Below are positions 45,926 through 55,401 of a stretch of DNA of 64,000 nt, piece by piece. The position numbers and the translations under genes were made by a program. The stretch comes from Dipteris shenzhenensis (Eukaryota; Polypodiophyta; Polypodiopsida; Gleicheniales): the NCBI GenBank assembly GCA_047967505.1, contig CM106539.1; one strand, 5' to 3'. Every line of letters starts with the position of its first letter. The stretch's first letter is position 1. The notes below the pieces were generated by a model. It was given only the letters and a program-made list of their open reading frames with translations. It was not told the origin of the DNA and made no database searches.

Positions 45926-45938
45926 TGGTATCAGAGCC
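45926..45938 (+). promoter_or_regulatory. Primer-binding site of Copia E
   Basis: TGGTATCAGAGCC, an exact match to the plant initiator tRNA-Met type site. Confidence 0.93.
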
Positions 45939-46504
45939 TTGTTCGTGGTAAGGAGCTCAAGAAAGAAAGCCAAGTTTGTGGTGTCCTGGTAAGAGGACCA
46001 GTGTTGCTTTCCTATTTCGAGTTTGGGAGCAAATCTCTGCAGGTAGCACAGCTAGAAGTGCAGGAGTGCACTACTTCAGATTGAGAGGCCCTTCGCGGTG
46101 CGGCGAGAGCGCAGTATATGCTGCGGGAGAAGGCGAAGCCCTCACCGACTTTATTTTTCTGATTTGAGGCCGTTTCGGGGCCCGTTTTGAAGGCAGAAGT
46201 TCTTCGCAGGCACTCAGAAAAAGGCCCTGTTTTTGCTATGCGACCACCGCGCGCGGCTAGTCGGTGGAAAGGTGCCATAGAAATTGCATCGTATGCCTAT
46301 GTGCAGAGATATTGGGAGTTGCAGATTCATGCCTGTTGCCTGTTGATGCAAAATCGTTACGAGGAAGTGACTTTGTGGTGAAATACCACTTTCGTCAGTG
46401 TTGCAGATCTGCTCCTGTGAGGCTCTTTGCAGAAGTTTTGCTATTTGCCCTTCTGAGGCATTTGCTGTGTTTACAGGTTGCTGTTGCAATTCGTGATTTG
46501 TAAA
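45939..46504 (+). other. Untranslated leader of Copia E
   Basis: About 570 bases between primer site and gag ATG, without a conserved motif. A short open frame (45976-46167) is probably meaningless. Confidence 0.7.
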
Positions 46505-49500
46505 ATGTCTGAGAATCTGTCTACCATTGTCAGTGAGAAGCTTGACAAGAACAACTTCCAAGCATGGAAGTTCAGGATGACAAACTTCTTTATGGGAAAG
46601 GGAGTTTGGGATTACATCAGTGGTGAAACTGCAGAACCAGTTTTGGGTGCTGCTCCCACTCCTGCTGAATTGAAGGCCTTTAAAGAATGGCATGAAAAAG
46701 CCAGAAAATGCCTGTATTGGCTGTCCGTTAGCATTTCAGATTCTATGATTGTGCATATACAGGATCTAGAGATGCCTAAGGAGGCATGGGATACATTGGT
46801 GAAGCTGTATAGCACAAATACCAAAGCACGAAAGATGCAGCTAAAGCAGGAGTTGCACAATGTGCAAAGGAAAAATCTGAATATAAATGAGTATTCCTTG
46901 AAGGTGAAAGGCCTTGCAGATTCTCTTGCCTCCATTGGAGCACCTGTTGATGATGAGGACTTAGTGTCCGTGACCTTGAATGGTCTTGGGAAAGATTATG
47001 CACAATTTCGGACATCCATTGGAGTCCGTGAAACATTTCTTGATTTTCAGGAACTTATTGCTCTCTTGCTGAGTGAAGAGCAAAGGAATGGTGGTTCAGC
47101 CACCTCAACTTCTCAAGAGACTGCTTTCTACTCGAATACAGGTAGAGGCAGGGGTAGAGGAAGAGGCCGTTCTGGTGGCCGTGCAGGAAATCAGAACCAA
47201 CAGCAACAACAGGAAAACCAGTCCTATGGAGGAGGACGTGGTAGTTCTAGAGGCAGGGGGAGCCAAAGAGGCCGTGGTTCATGGCAAAGGAACCAGCAAG
47301 TAAATAGCAGCACAGAATGCTATTATTGTGGAAAGCCTGGACACAAGGAGAATACATGCTATAAAAAACAAAATGACATCAAAAGTGGGAAGTTGCAGCA
47401 AAGCAACTATGCATCATCAAGTGGGCATGGTGACGACAGAAATGAGCACCTTTTTGTGATGCAGCATATGGTTAACTCCATGTCAGGAGATGCTGCAGCT
47501 TGCAATGATGTTTGGTATGTTGATTCAGGTGCCTCTAACCACATGACCAGTCATGGTGAGTGGTTTCATGATGTCAAAAATTTGGATAAGCTAGGTTATG
47601 TTGAAACAGGTGATGATACTGCGCACCCAATTACGCAAGTTGGTAAAGTGCCATTGGCTATGCAGGATGGCAAAACAAAGTACTTGGCAGATGTACTTCA
47701 TGTTCCAAAAATCACTAAGAACCTGGTTTCAGTTGGCCAGATGGTTGAGCAAGGTCTGCAGGTTAGATTTAATCCTGATGGATGCTTCGTTGAGGACTGG
47801 AAAAATAAGTGCCGCTTGGTTGCGAAAGGCAACAAAAATGGCAGAATGTTCACCTTGGATGTTAATATGCCTAAGGTGAAAGCTGCTATGTTTGCGCATG
47901 GGAGAGGTGTCATTGCAGATATTGAGATATGGCACAAGCGCATTGGGCACGTGAATATACAAAGGCTGAAATCTATGCAAACAAAAAACATTGTTGCAGG
48001 TTTGCCTAAATTCAGAGTTGAGGGAATGCAAAAGGTATGTGAAGCATGCCAAATGGGTAAGCAGGCCAGACATGCATTTCCCAAAAATGCTAAGGTGAGC
48101 AAAAGACCTTTGGAAGTGATCCATTCAGATGTTTGGACAACCAAAACTGCTTCTATTGGTGGATGCCATTATTATGTGACGTTTATTGATGACTACACTA
48201 GGAAGGTGTGGATTTATTTTATGAAGCACAAAAGTGAAGTGTTCAGCCATTTCAAGGCTTTTAAGGCCATGGTTGAAAAAGAGAAAGGTGTGCATATTAA
48301 AGTGCTAAGATCTGATGGAGGGGGAGAGTACTTTTCAGAAGAATTTTGTGAATATCTGAAAGAACAAGGAATTCAAAGGAAGTACTCATGCAGGTCTACC
48401 CCTCAGCAGAATGGGGTTGCAGAAAGGAAGAACAGGCATATTGCAGAAGTAGGACGGGCGATCCTAAATGAGAAAAACATGCCTGATTATTTTTGGGCTG
48501 AAGCAGTAGCAACTGCTGTTTATATTATGAACAGAACCCCCACTGCAGCTATCCATGGCATGACGCCTGAAGAAATGTATACAGGCCAAAAACCAGATAT
48601 TTCTCACTTGAAGGTATTTGGTTGCATAGCTTATGTTCATGTTCCTGATGAGAAGAGAACCAAGCTGGATCCAAAGGCAGAAAAATGCATCTTTATTGGA
48701 TATGCTCAGCACCAGATTAATGAAGTGAAGCTGCTGTTGAAGCAAAAATTTGAGATGAAGGATTTGGGAGAGCTGCGTTACTTCTTGGGCATTGAGGTTA
48801 TTAGATCCCCGAGTGGGATATGGCTGTTGCAAAGGCAATACGGTTTGGACATGCTGTCCAAATATGGGATGACAGGCTGTAAGTCTATTTCTGTTCCATT
48901 GGAGCAGAATGTGAAGCTCAATGCAGAGACAGGTGAGCTTCTTGAAGATATTACTATGTACAGGCGCATAGTAGGTAGCTTGATTTACATGACTATAACC
49001 AGACCAGATTTGAGCTATGCTGTGGGGCTGGTGAGTCAGTTTATGCAGGCACCAAGGAAGCCACATTTGGATGCGGCTAGGCGCATACTGCGGTATGTGA
49101 AGTCCACATTGGATTATGGACTGTTTTATGAAGCTGGGTGTGCATTACAGGTACATGGATACACAGATGCTGACTGGGCTGGTAGTGTCTCAGACAGGAG
49201 ATCTACTAGTGGTTTTATGTTTTCCCTTGGGAGTGGTGCCATCAGTTGGAGCAGCAAGAAGCAGCCAACAGTTGCCTTGTCGAGCACAAAGGCTGAGTAC
49301 AGGGGTGCAGCAATGGCTGCATGTGAGGTAGCTTGGTTACGGAAGCTACTTGCAGATATGGGACAGTCAGTTCATGCAGCAGTTGTCATTCATTGTGACA
49401 ACATTAGCAGCATCATGCTTGCTAATAACCCAGTTTATCATGCTAGAACGAAGCACATTGAGGTGCATTATCACTTTGTGAGAGAGAAGGTTCTAGCTGG

Positions 49501-49678
49501 TGAGATTGATCTTGTCTATGTCAGCACTGAGGAGCAGGTGGCTGATATTTTTACGAAGGCATTGGGTACCGAGAAGCTTCGCAGATTTAGGAGCTTGCTT
49601 GGTGTACGTGAGATGGATTTGAGCTTGAGGGGGAGTGTTGAGATATCAAGCTCTACCCCCGATATATCTCCTGGATGA
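46505..49678 (+). CDS. Copia E gag-pol polyprotein, single frame, RT core deleted
   Basis: ATG at 46505 (MSENLSTIVSEKL) is chosen because the Gag motif LDKNNFQAWKFRM follows at once. An alternative upstream start would add nine unrelated residues. The 1,057 residues run: UBN2 Gag (about 1-200), a Gly/Arg-rich linker, zinc knuckle C-YY-C-GKPG-H-KENT-C (272-285), protease WYVDSGASNHMT (about 337-348), pre-integrase zinc region (IWHKRIGHVN to CEACQMGK, 475-515), integrase with Asp in HSDVW (about 541), Asp in RSDGGGEY (about 604) and Glu in VAERKNR (about 640). At about 735, IGYA is joined to QHQINEVKLLLKQKFEMKDL, so the RT palm with its YVDD site is absent. RNase H (YTDADWAG, SKKQPTVALSS) and HARTKHIEVHYHFV follow. 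The usual Copia polyprotein is about 1,300-1,400 residues. The frame ends inside the 3' LTR. It cannot reverse transcribe without help. Confidence 0.93.
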   Translation: MSENLSTIVSEKLDKNNFQAWKFRMTNFFMGKGVWDYISGETAEPVLGAAPTPAELKAFKEWHEKARKCLYWLSVSISDSMIVHIQDLEMPKEAWDTLVKLYSTNTKARKMQLKQELHNVQRKNLNINEYSLKVKGLADSLASIGAPVDDEDLVSVTLNGLGKDYAQFRTSIGVRETFLDFQELIALLLSEEQRNGGSATSTSQETAFYSNTGRGRGRGRGRSGGRAGNQNQQQQQENQSYGGGRGSSRGRGSQRGRGSWQRNQQVNSSTECYYCGKPGHKENTCYKKQNDIKSGKLQQSNYASSSGHGDDRNEHLFVMQHMVNSMSGDAAACNDVWYVDSGASNHMTSHGEWFHDVKNLDKLGYVETGDDTAHPITQVGKVPLAMQDGKTKYLADVLHVPKITKNLVSVGQMVEQGLQVRFNPDGCFVEDWKNKCRLVAKGNKNGRMFTLDVNMPKVKAAMFAHGRGVIADIEIWHKRIGHVNIQRLKSMQTKNIVAGLPKFRVEGMQKVCEACQMGKQARHAFPKNAKVSKRPLEVIHSDVWTTKTASIGGCHYYVTFIDDYTRKVWIYFMKHKSEVFSHFKAFKAMVEKEKGVHIKVLRSDGGGEYFSEEFCEYLKEQGIQRKYSCRSTPQQNGVAERKNRHIAEVGRAILNEKNMPDYFWAEAVATAVYIMNRTPTAAIHGMTPEEMYTGQKPDISHLKVFGCIAYVHVPDEKRTKLDPKAEKCIFIGYAQHQINEVKLLLKQKFEMKDLGELRYFLGIEVIRSPSGIWLLQRQYGLDMLSKYGMTGCKSISVPLEQNVKLNAETGELLEDITMYRRIVGSLIYMTITRPDLSYAVGLVSQFMQAPRKPHLDAARRILRYVKSTLDYGLFYEAGCALQVHGYTDADWAGSVSDRRSTSGFMFSLGSGAISWSSKKQPTVALSSTKAEYRGAAMAACEVAWLRKLLADMGQSVHAAVVIHCDNISSIMLANNPVYHARTKHIEVHYHFVREKVLAGEIDLVYVSTEEQVADIFTKALGTEKLRRFRSLLGVREMDLSLRGSVEISSSTPDISPG

Positions 49679-49933
49679 CTATCATTTATGTCACCGCCTA
49701 TGTTAGTTGTACTCGTGGTGTAGTTAGACTACCACGTATGTTTTTGGTTTGGGTTCACATATGAACCACGTATTCTAGGTTTTGACATATAGGGTATTTC
49801 CCTCTTCTATTGTATGGTTGTTGTGTGCAAAAGTGAAGAAAGGCTTCACCCTCCAACCTTGTGTCCTCTCTCGCTTGTGTGTTGTGAAGAAAGGTGAACT
49901 TGAGTCTCCTATCTCTCTCCCTTATTCTTTACA
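49636..49933 (+). mobile_element. 3' LTR of Copia E
   Basis: 298 bp. The polyprotein stop (TGA, 49676-49678) lies 40 bases inside it. Confidence 0.96.
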
Positions 49934-50640
49934 TTAGCATGCCTTTCTAGTGGAAGGAAGAGAAAACGTGTACTAGGCTATAAACCTATATCATTAGACA
50001 CCTCCAGTATCACAAAGAAGATAAGGTCAATCTTGATGAATGAGGAGTAGAATCACTTGTTTGCCAAAAGTAGTCCTCCATTGCTTAATCAAAAGGGCAC
50101 AAAGCTAAGAATAAACAAGATTTAGTAGGATTACAAAAAGTGAGGGGAGAGCAAGAAATGGAAAAGCATTGTCGAAGAATATACTCATTCCATGACAAGT
50201 CTAGAGGGGAAAGGTTCGGTAGAGGTGAAAAGAGTAAGGAGCTTTGTGAGCGGTGTAAAAGATAATTATAAGGTCGAGGTGAAAATAAGTTCTCCCATAA
50301 CCTTTGAACAAGATATCCAGTATGCCTAGATTTATGATGATATGAATAGGAAGATCTAAAAGTGGAACTATGGATTAGACTACTTTTGCTTCTAGATTCA
50401 AGAAATTTCCCAATTAAAAAAAAAAGGGAAATTCAAAAGGGAGTTTCCTAGAGGTATTCAAAGAAACATCAAACTCAAAGGTATCCACTTTTGAAAAAGA
50501 GAGTCATGCAAAATCAAAGCAACAGAATCTTTGCTTTAAATGTCTAGGCAAAAATAATTTTTATTGGAACTACTAACCTAGAAATTAAAAGATGGGAACT
50601 AAAGCCCCCATACCTCAACAAAAATAAGCATATGTGGTGC
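49934..50640 (+). pseudogene. Old Gypsy gag-like sequence, right part, with degenerate zinc knuckle
   Basis: It continues 45627 after the target duplication and matches 29835-29940. Near 50525-50570 one frame reads LCFKCLGKNNFYWNY, a CX2CX4HX4C knuckle in which His and the last Cys are changed (N and Y). Frames are otherwise broken. Confidence 0.55.
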
Positions 50641-50689
50641 TAGTGTTACTACTTAAAGATAGTGAAAGATACGAGGTTTACCATGAACA

Positions 50690-51050
50690 GAGCACCAATA
50701 TGTCTTGCTTATTGTTAGCAATGTGGTTGCCTACTTTGATTCTCATGATCTCATGAAGATGCATGGAAATATCTAGGGGTTAAAAATAAGAATAATGGTT
50801 AATGATTGTGCCACACATAATTTCTTAAAGTACTCCTTAGTTACAAAATTGAAGTTGATTCCTTGAAAGTCCAAGTGCCATAAATTTTTAGTCTCTCTTG
50901 AAAAGAGCAATGAAAGTATCTTTCTAGGGATGGAATAATCAATGATGCCTTGATGGAATGATTAACAAAGTGACCATGTACCTATACTTAAAGTGACTTT
51001 TAGTGACTATGCCACTAAGAGGCACATGATATGAAAACCTATCATGCGTG
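50690..51050 (+). pseudogene. Decayed Gypsy fragment, protease-to-RT linker (copy 3)
   Basis: Blocks such as CCAATATGTCTTGCTTATTG and GAAGATGCATGGAAATAT match 38295-38370 and 41985-42060. Similarity fades after about 51000. No protein motif is readable. Confidence 0.45.
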
Positions 51051-53219
51051 GAGAATGTCCCCATTTTCTACTTGATGAAATAACCCCTTTTGGAGAAGTT
51101 GACTTACAATGTGATATTAGCTCATTAATGAAGTAACTTTATGCCCGACTTTTATTTGCCTTGGTTCATATGATCACCTTTCGAGAGGGCTCCTCATCAA
51201 GCAAGTGATCTCACTAAGAGACATTGGTCTACTGCATGACGACAAGGAGACTTTCTCCCTTGATATGTCATGCATTCTCTTCTATGAGAAAAGAACGTTA
51301 TGTGATCATATGAGCTTGTTTTCCCTTGAATGGATTGTTAGGACAATTGTTCAACTTTACAAGTATTATGAAGAAGAGATGAGAGAATCATAAATTTGAT
51401 AGAATGTTAGCCACCATAAATATTGGGAAACATGTTTTTGATTCTCTTATAGAGGTGAGTCAAAGGTCAAGATATGATGTACCAACCTAAGAAAAGGAAA
51501 AAAAATTGTCTTCATGTTGGCAAAGTTTGCACTTGCAAATTTGCTTGCATATATGCAAAATAAAGATGTTCATATAGAAAGGGCCATTTGCAAAAATAAA
51601 ATGGTATGCTTGCTCTTGAAATGGTAGCTCTATGAAGACCTCCAATCTAATGATGAAAGCATGTTGGGTAGCTTTTTAAGGTTAACTGAGTATTTAAGAT
51701 ATAATATGTCCAAGATGTGCAAGTTTTAAACATTTTTCATTAATATATGGATGGTGTTTCCTATTTGAAAAAGAGAAGTTGAGAAATCACTTATTGTACT
51801 TGATTAGAAAAGGAGGGGGAGGGGGACTGTATTGACTTCCTAGAACTAATGTTTGTGATGTAAGTTATGATTATAGGTAATTTGGTATGTGGCAATTCAA
51901 GTGGTGGAGCTATGTATTGAGGTTGCCGAGGTTGCCTAAATCCCTTCACCACCTAGCCAAGGACCTCTCCCCAAAAGATGGATATGGGGTATCTGAGGTC
52001 CTCTCCTTCCAAGCCTTACCTTAGGATTGGACACCCACTTTGTATGTGGGATTATGTCCCTCTCATATTTGCCATGTGTCATACTTGGGTGAGGTCCTAG
52101 CTACCCTCTCCATTCTATAGATTCACACACTTATGATTGCATATTTCAACCCCCTTAATCATGAGTTTATATCTAACTACTTGTCCTCATGTGATCCATC
52201 GGATCCAACTTGTCATTGGATTTTTCATGATATGTCTCTTACTTGCACATGGTCTTTTTTGTGGGGTGTTCCATCTTTATCCTTCATCTTTCACCTTGTG
52301 TGAATCTTATGTTGTATGTTTAGTTAATCCATTCATTTGACACTTCTTTCTTAAGTGGCTTCATTTGATTAGGGGGATTATTACATCACACTTTTTATTT
52401 CATGTCATTTTAGACATTGGCTAGAGCCTCCACTGGCCATTTTTCTTCCCTTTCTAAAAATTTCCATCCAGTAATTATTGATCCATGTATTTCTACCACC
52501 TGTTATGCTTGTCCATGTGGTCTCCTCTACCACATATCCTTAGCAATTTGTAGCTACTCTACTACTCTACATTCCACATATCATGTGCTTTGCTTGCGCT
52601 TTGTCTGTACTTCCTATATCTCTTGTGTCCATATTGCCATGCATCATGGCTCATCAGTCTAGTCCAACACTCATGTCAGTTTAGCCAGGCTACTCCTTCC
52701 ACATGCATCTATGTCTAGTGCAACACACTCTATGCCGTCATCTTGATCCTACATCTACTTTGAAATTTACCCAATCAACCTCTTGCATTCTAGTTTTATA
52801 ATTTGGCTATGTTGTAGTCCATTTCAACTCCTTTGCTAGATTTTTGTAGGATTTTTGCTCGAGGCTCTACCAATGGTTGGTTAGCATCACCAAGTACCAC
52901 CTACTAATCTTGCATCGGTGCTCTAATAGTTCCTTTCATGTGAATCTCTATCCAGGATCAATTGGCTATTGTCTCCTTGAGAGACTACTTCATAATAGTC
53001 CTTATAAGCCAACATATCAATTCTGTAGTTGAGAGCTATCATCCATGTGGTGCTACATCGCTCATTCTAGAAGTGTCTTTTTCATTTTATTGTGTGTCCT
53101 ATTGCTACATGGTGATGTGCATCAACATTGCACACCTCAACCCATGAGCAATCACAACCATGCTTTGGTATCATGTTAAGGATTGGACATGTGAAAATCA
53201 ATTGGTGGAGTCATGTACC
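51051..53219. other. No gene recognised
   Basis: Only short open frames without family motifs occur (the longest, 52417-52662, is unconvincing). TGGTATCATGTTAAGG near 53165 is only partly like a primer site. Confidence 0.4.
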
Positions 53220-53224
53220 GATGT

Positions 53225-53915
53225 TGGCTCTTTCCCACGACTTCCACAGGAAGAGCAGGGCATTCTTAGGATGCAGGGTTCCGAGGTTTTTTGTCACCTA
53301 CAAATATATCGGGGTTGTCGTTTGTAGTATACGTGTAGCTTAGCACTCAAGTCGTGTTCTGGTGAGAGCCATAGGCTTAAGTGTGGTAAGCAAACATAGT
53401 GCATACATGTGTAAAAGGAACATGTATTATCATGGTTAAGGAAATGAAGACTTTTGTCTTCATTGGGGGTTGCAGGGTTTAGGAGGAGTTTAAGGGTTAG
53501 AAGGAGCTTCTAGGGTTTAGAAGAGGTTCTAGGGTTAGAAGGAGTTCCAAGGTTTAGAAGGAGGTTCCAAGGTTTAGAGAGAGGTTCCAGAGTTTAGAAG
53601 AAGGTTCTAAAGTTTAGAAGAGGTTCCAAGGTTTAGAGTAGAGTACGTGGCAGAGAACTCGTCTCCCTTATAGATCATGGAGATTAATGGTTGAGGAACT
53701 AAGGGTTTAGGGGGACCATAGGAGTGGGAGAGGAAGAAGGTATAAGAGCATGGGGGAAAGAAGAGAGAGGAGGAAGGAGGAGGAGGAGGAGGAGAAGGGA
53801 GGAGGAGAGAGGAGGAGGAGGAAGAGGGAGGAGGAGGAGAAGGAGGGAGGAGGAGGAGGAGGAGGGAGGAGGAGAAGGAAGAGGGAGGAGGAGGAGGGAG
53901 GAGGAGAGGGAGAGG
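53225..53915 (-). repeat. Dispersed repeat copy 2, inverted relative to 37708-38310
   Basis: Its reverse complement matches the earlier block through the unique end (GTTGGCTC), the 20-bp TTCCAAGGTTTAGAAGGAGG array (53470-53635), the middle unique part and the GGA-rich purine tract (53755-53935). The GGA tract creates long meaningless frames on both strands. Confidence 0.8.
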
Positions 53916-53936
53916 ATGGGAGGAGGAGAGGTATCA

Positions 53937-55401
53937 CTATCGAAGATGACTTTGTAATTGTGTTCTGTCATTCGACCTATTGACAAAAGGTTCTTGCTGA
54001 GCTTTGGAACATATAGCACATCTTTCACTAATCCTTTCGTACCAGTGAAATTGTTCATAGGGATAACGCATGTCCTTTGAATTGGATTTGGTGTATTGTC
54101 TACTGTGTAGATGACATTTTTTTGTCCTTCTAATGGCTTCATTTCCGTGAACCATTCCTGATGATTTGTCATATGAGATGATGCACCGCTATCGATATAC
54201 CAAGGATCCTGTTCCACTTGGTCGACTTGATAGCTGTAATCCTCTTTGGGATTGAAATCAGTGTCTAGGTACACTATATTAGTCTGATGCATTTTCTCGC
54301 TTGTAAGAAACATATTTCCATGTTCATTTGCAAAATGACTGTGACTAGAATGTCCACCACGATGATTTCCTCTGCCTCGAGAATTCCCTCGATTACTACT
54401 AGATTGGCTGCCTTGGTCGTACTGCTTCTTGCAGCAATCTCTTTCATAGTCTCCAAACTTGTGATAGTAGTGGCACTGAATGTTTAACACATTGGTGGAT
54501 GCATTCCCTCGTCCTTGGAATCTTCCTTGGTTGGAATGATTTCCTCTTTGCTGATTCTGATGTTGCTAATGCTGATGTTGATGTTGACTTTGATTTTGTT
54601 ATTGATAATGACCACTTTTCTAATATGATCTACCTTTGCCTTTGCCTTTGCTTATGCTTCTGTCTGAAGCTGTGAATGCTTGATCATTAGAATGACCTTT
54701 ACGTGCTTGAATGGCCTGAGTCCTGAGTTCTTTACCAAGTAGGATTGACTGAAGTCCTTCCAGTGTCGGAATTTGCCGTTGGATGGTAATACTCTGGACT
54801 AGATTCTCATATCCCTCTCCTAGTCCCCATTCAGAATGACTTGAACCATTTCTGCGGGGTTCATAGTCTCTCCTACTGCTGCAAGTTGATTGTTGTAGTC
54901 TTTTATGCGGAGTACATAAGCATGACCGGTTTCACTACTGTTGCAGAAACTCTAGTTGATCTGGTTTCTCAGGGTGAGAATCTTGGATGTGTTCTTGGAC
55001 TCGTAGAGAGATGCGAACATATCCCATGCTTCTTTTGATGTCTTGACTATGCTGAGCTATCCTAGCATGACATCTTGCATATTCTGCTTGATCAAGTGAT
55101 AGGCGTACTTGTCTTTCTTATCCCATTCTGCTTGAGCTCGGGCAATGGCAGGATCTACTACTGGTGCAAAAACTGTTTGTGTAGATGTAGATCCTATTGT
55201 AGATCTCGTTGCTCGTGCTGTGACAACAGATGGAGTAGAGCTACTTGTGGTTGGATCGGCCAATGGTCTAGGTGTAGACCCATCGACATACTCCCATTTG
55301 TCCTGAAGTACAAGAATGGTCTCAATTCGGTATTTCCATGTACCATAATTGGACTTGTCTAACTTAGTAGATGCCTCCAGATTGAGGTTGCTAGTCGACA
55401 T
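53937..55401 (-). pseudogene. Copia F gag and protease, broken and 3'-truncated
   Basis: Minus strand, start ATG at 55401 (MSTSNLNLEASTKLDKSNYG), with the Copia Gag motif KLDKSNYGTWKYRIE. A stop at about 55057 and frameshifts break the UBN2 core (SKEAWDMFASLYESKNTSK). The zinc knuckle near 54470 reads CHYYHKFGDYERDC, in which the second Cys and the His are lost. The protease motif PWYIDSGASSHMTN lies near 54205. The GAG-pre-integrase start (VPKLSKNLLSIGRMTEH) follows and breaks off at about 53937 against the GGA-rich repeat. Integrase and RT are absent. Confidence 0.82.

Larger units (their letters stand above)
45628..49933 (+). mobile_element. Young Copia element E with intact ORF
   Basis: The 4.3-kb element has two 298-bp LTRs (45628-45925 and 49636-49933; TGTTGAGATATC to CTTTACA) differing at about four positions by eye. 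The 5-bp target duplication TTAGC is at 45623-45627 and 49934-49938. The primer site is at 45926 and the polypurine tract TTGAGGGGGAG at 49625-49635. It sits in old Gypsy gag-like sequence, whose uninterrupted relative is seen near 29840. Confidence 0.97.

Noticed and set aside
53160-53180. Primer-binding site TGGTATCATGTT
   Set aside because: Only eight bases match and no LTR end or Gag is next to it.
53707-53983. Arg/Glu/Gly-rich plus ORFs and Ser/Pro/Leu-rich minus ORFs
   Set aside because: Products of the GGA-rich tract shared with the inverted repeat; no conservation signal.
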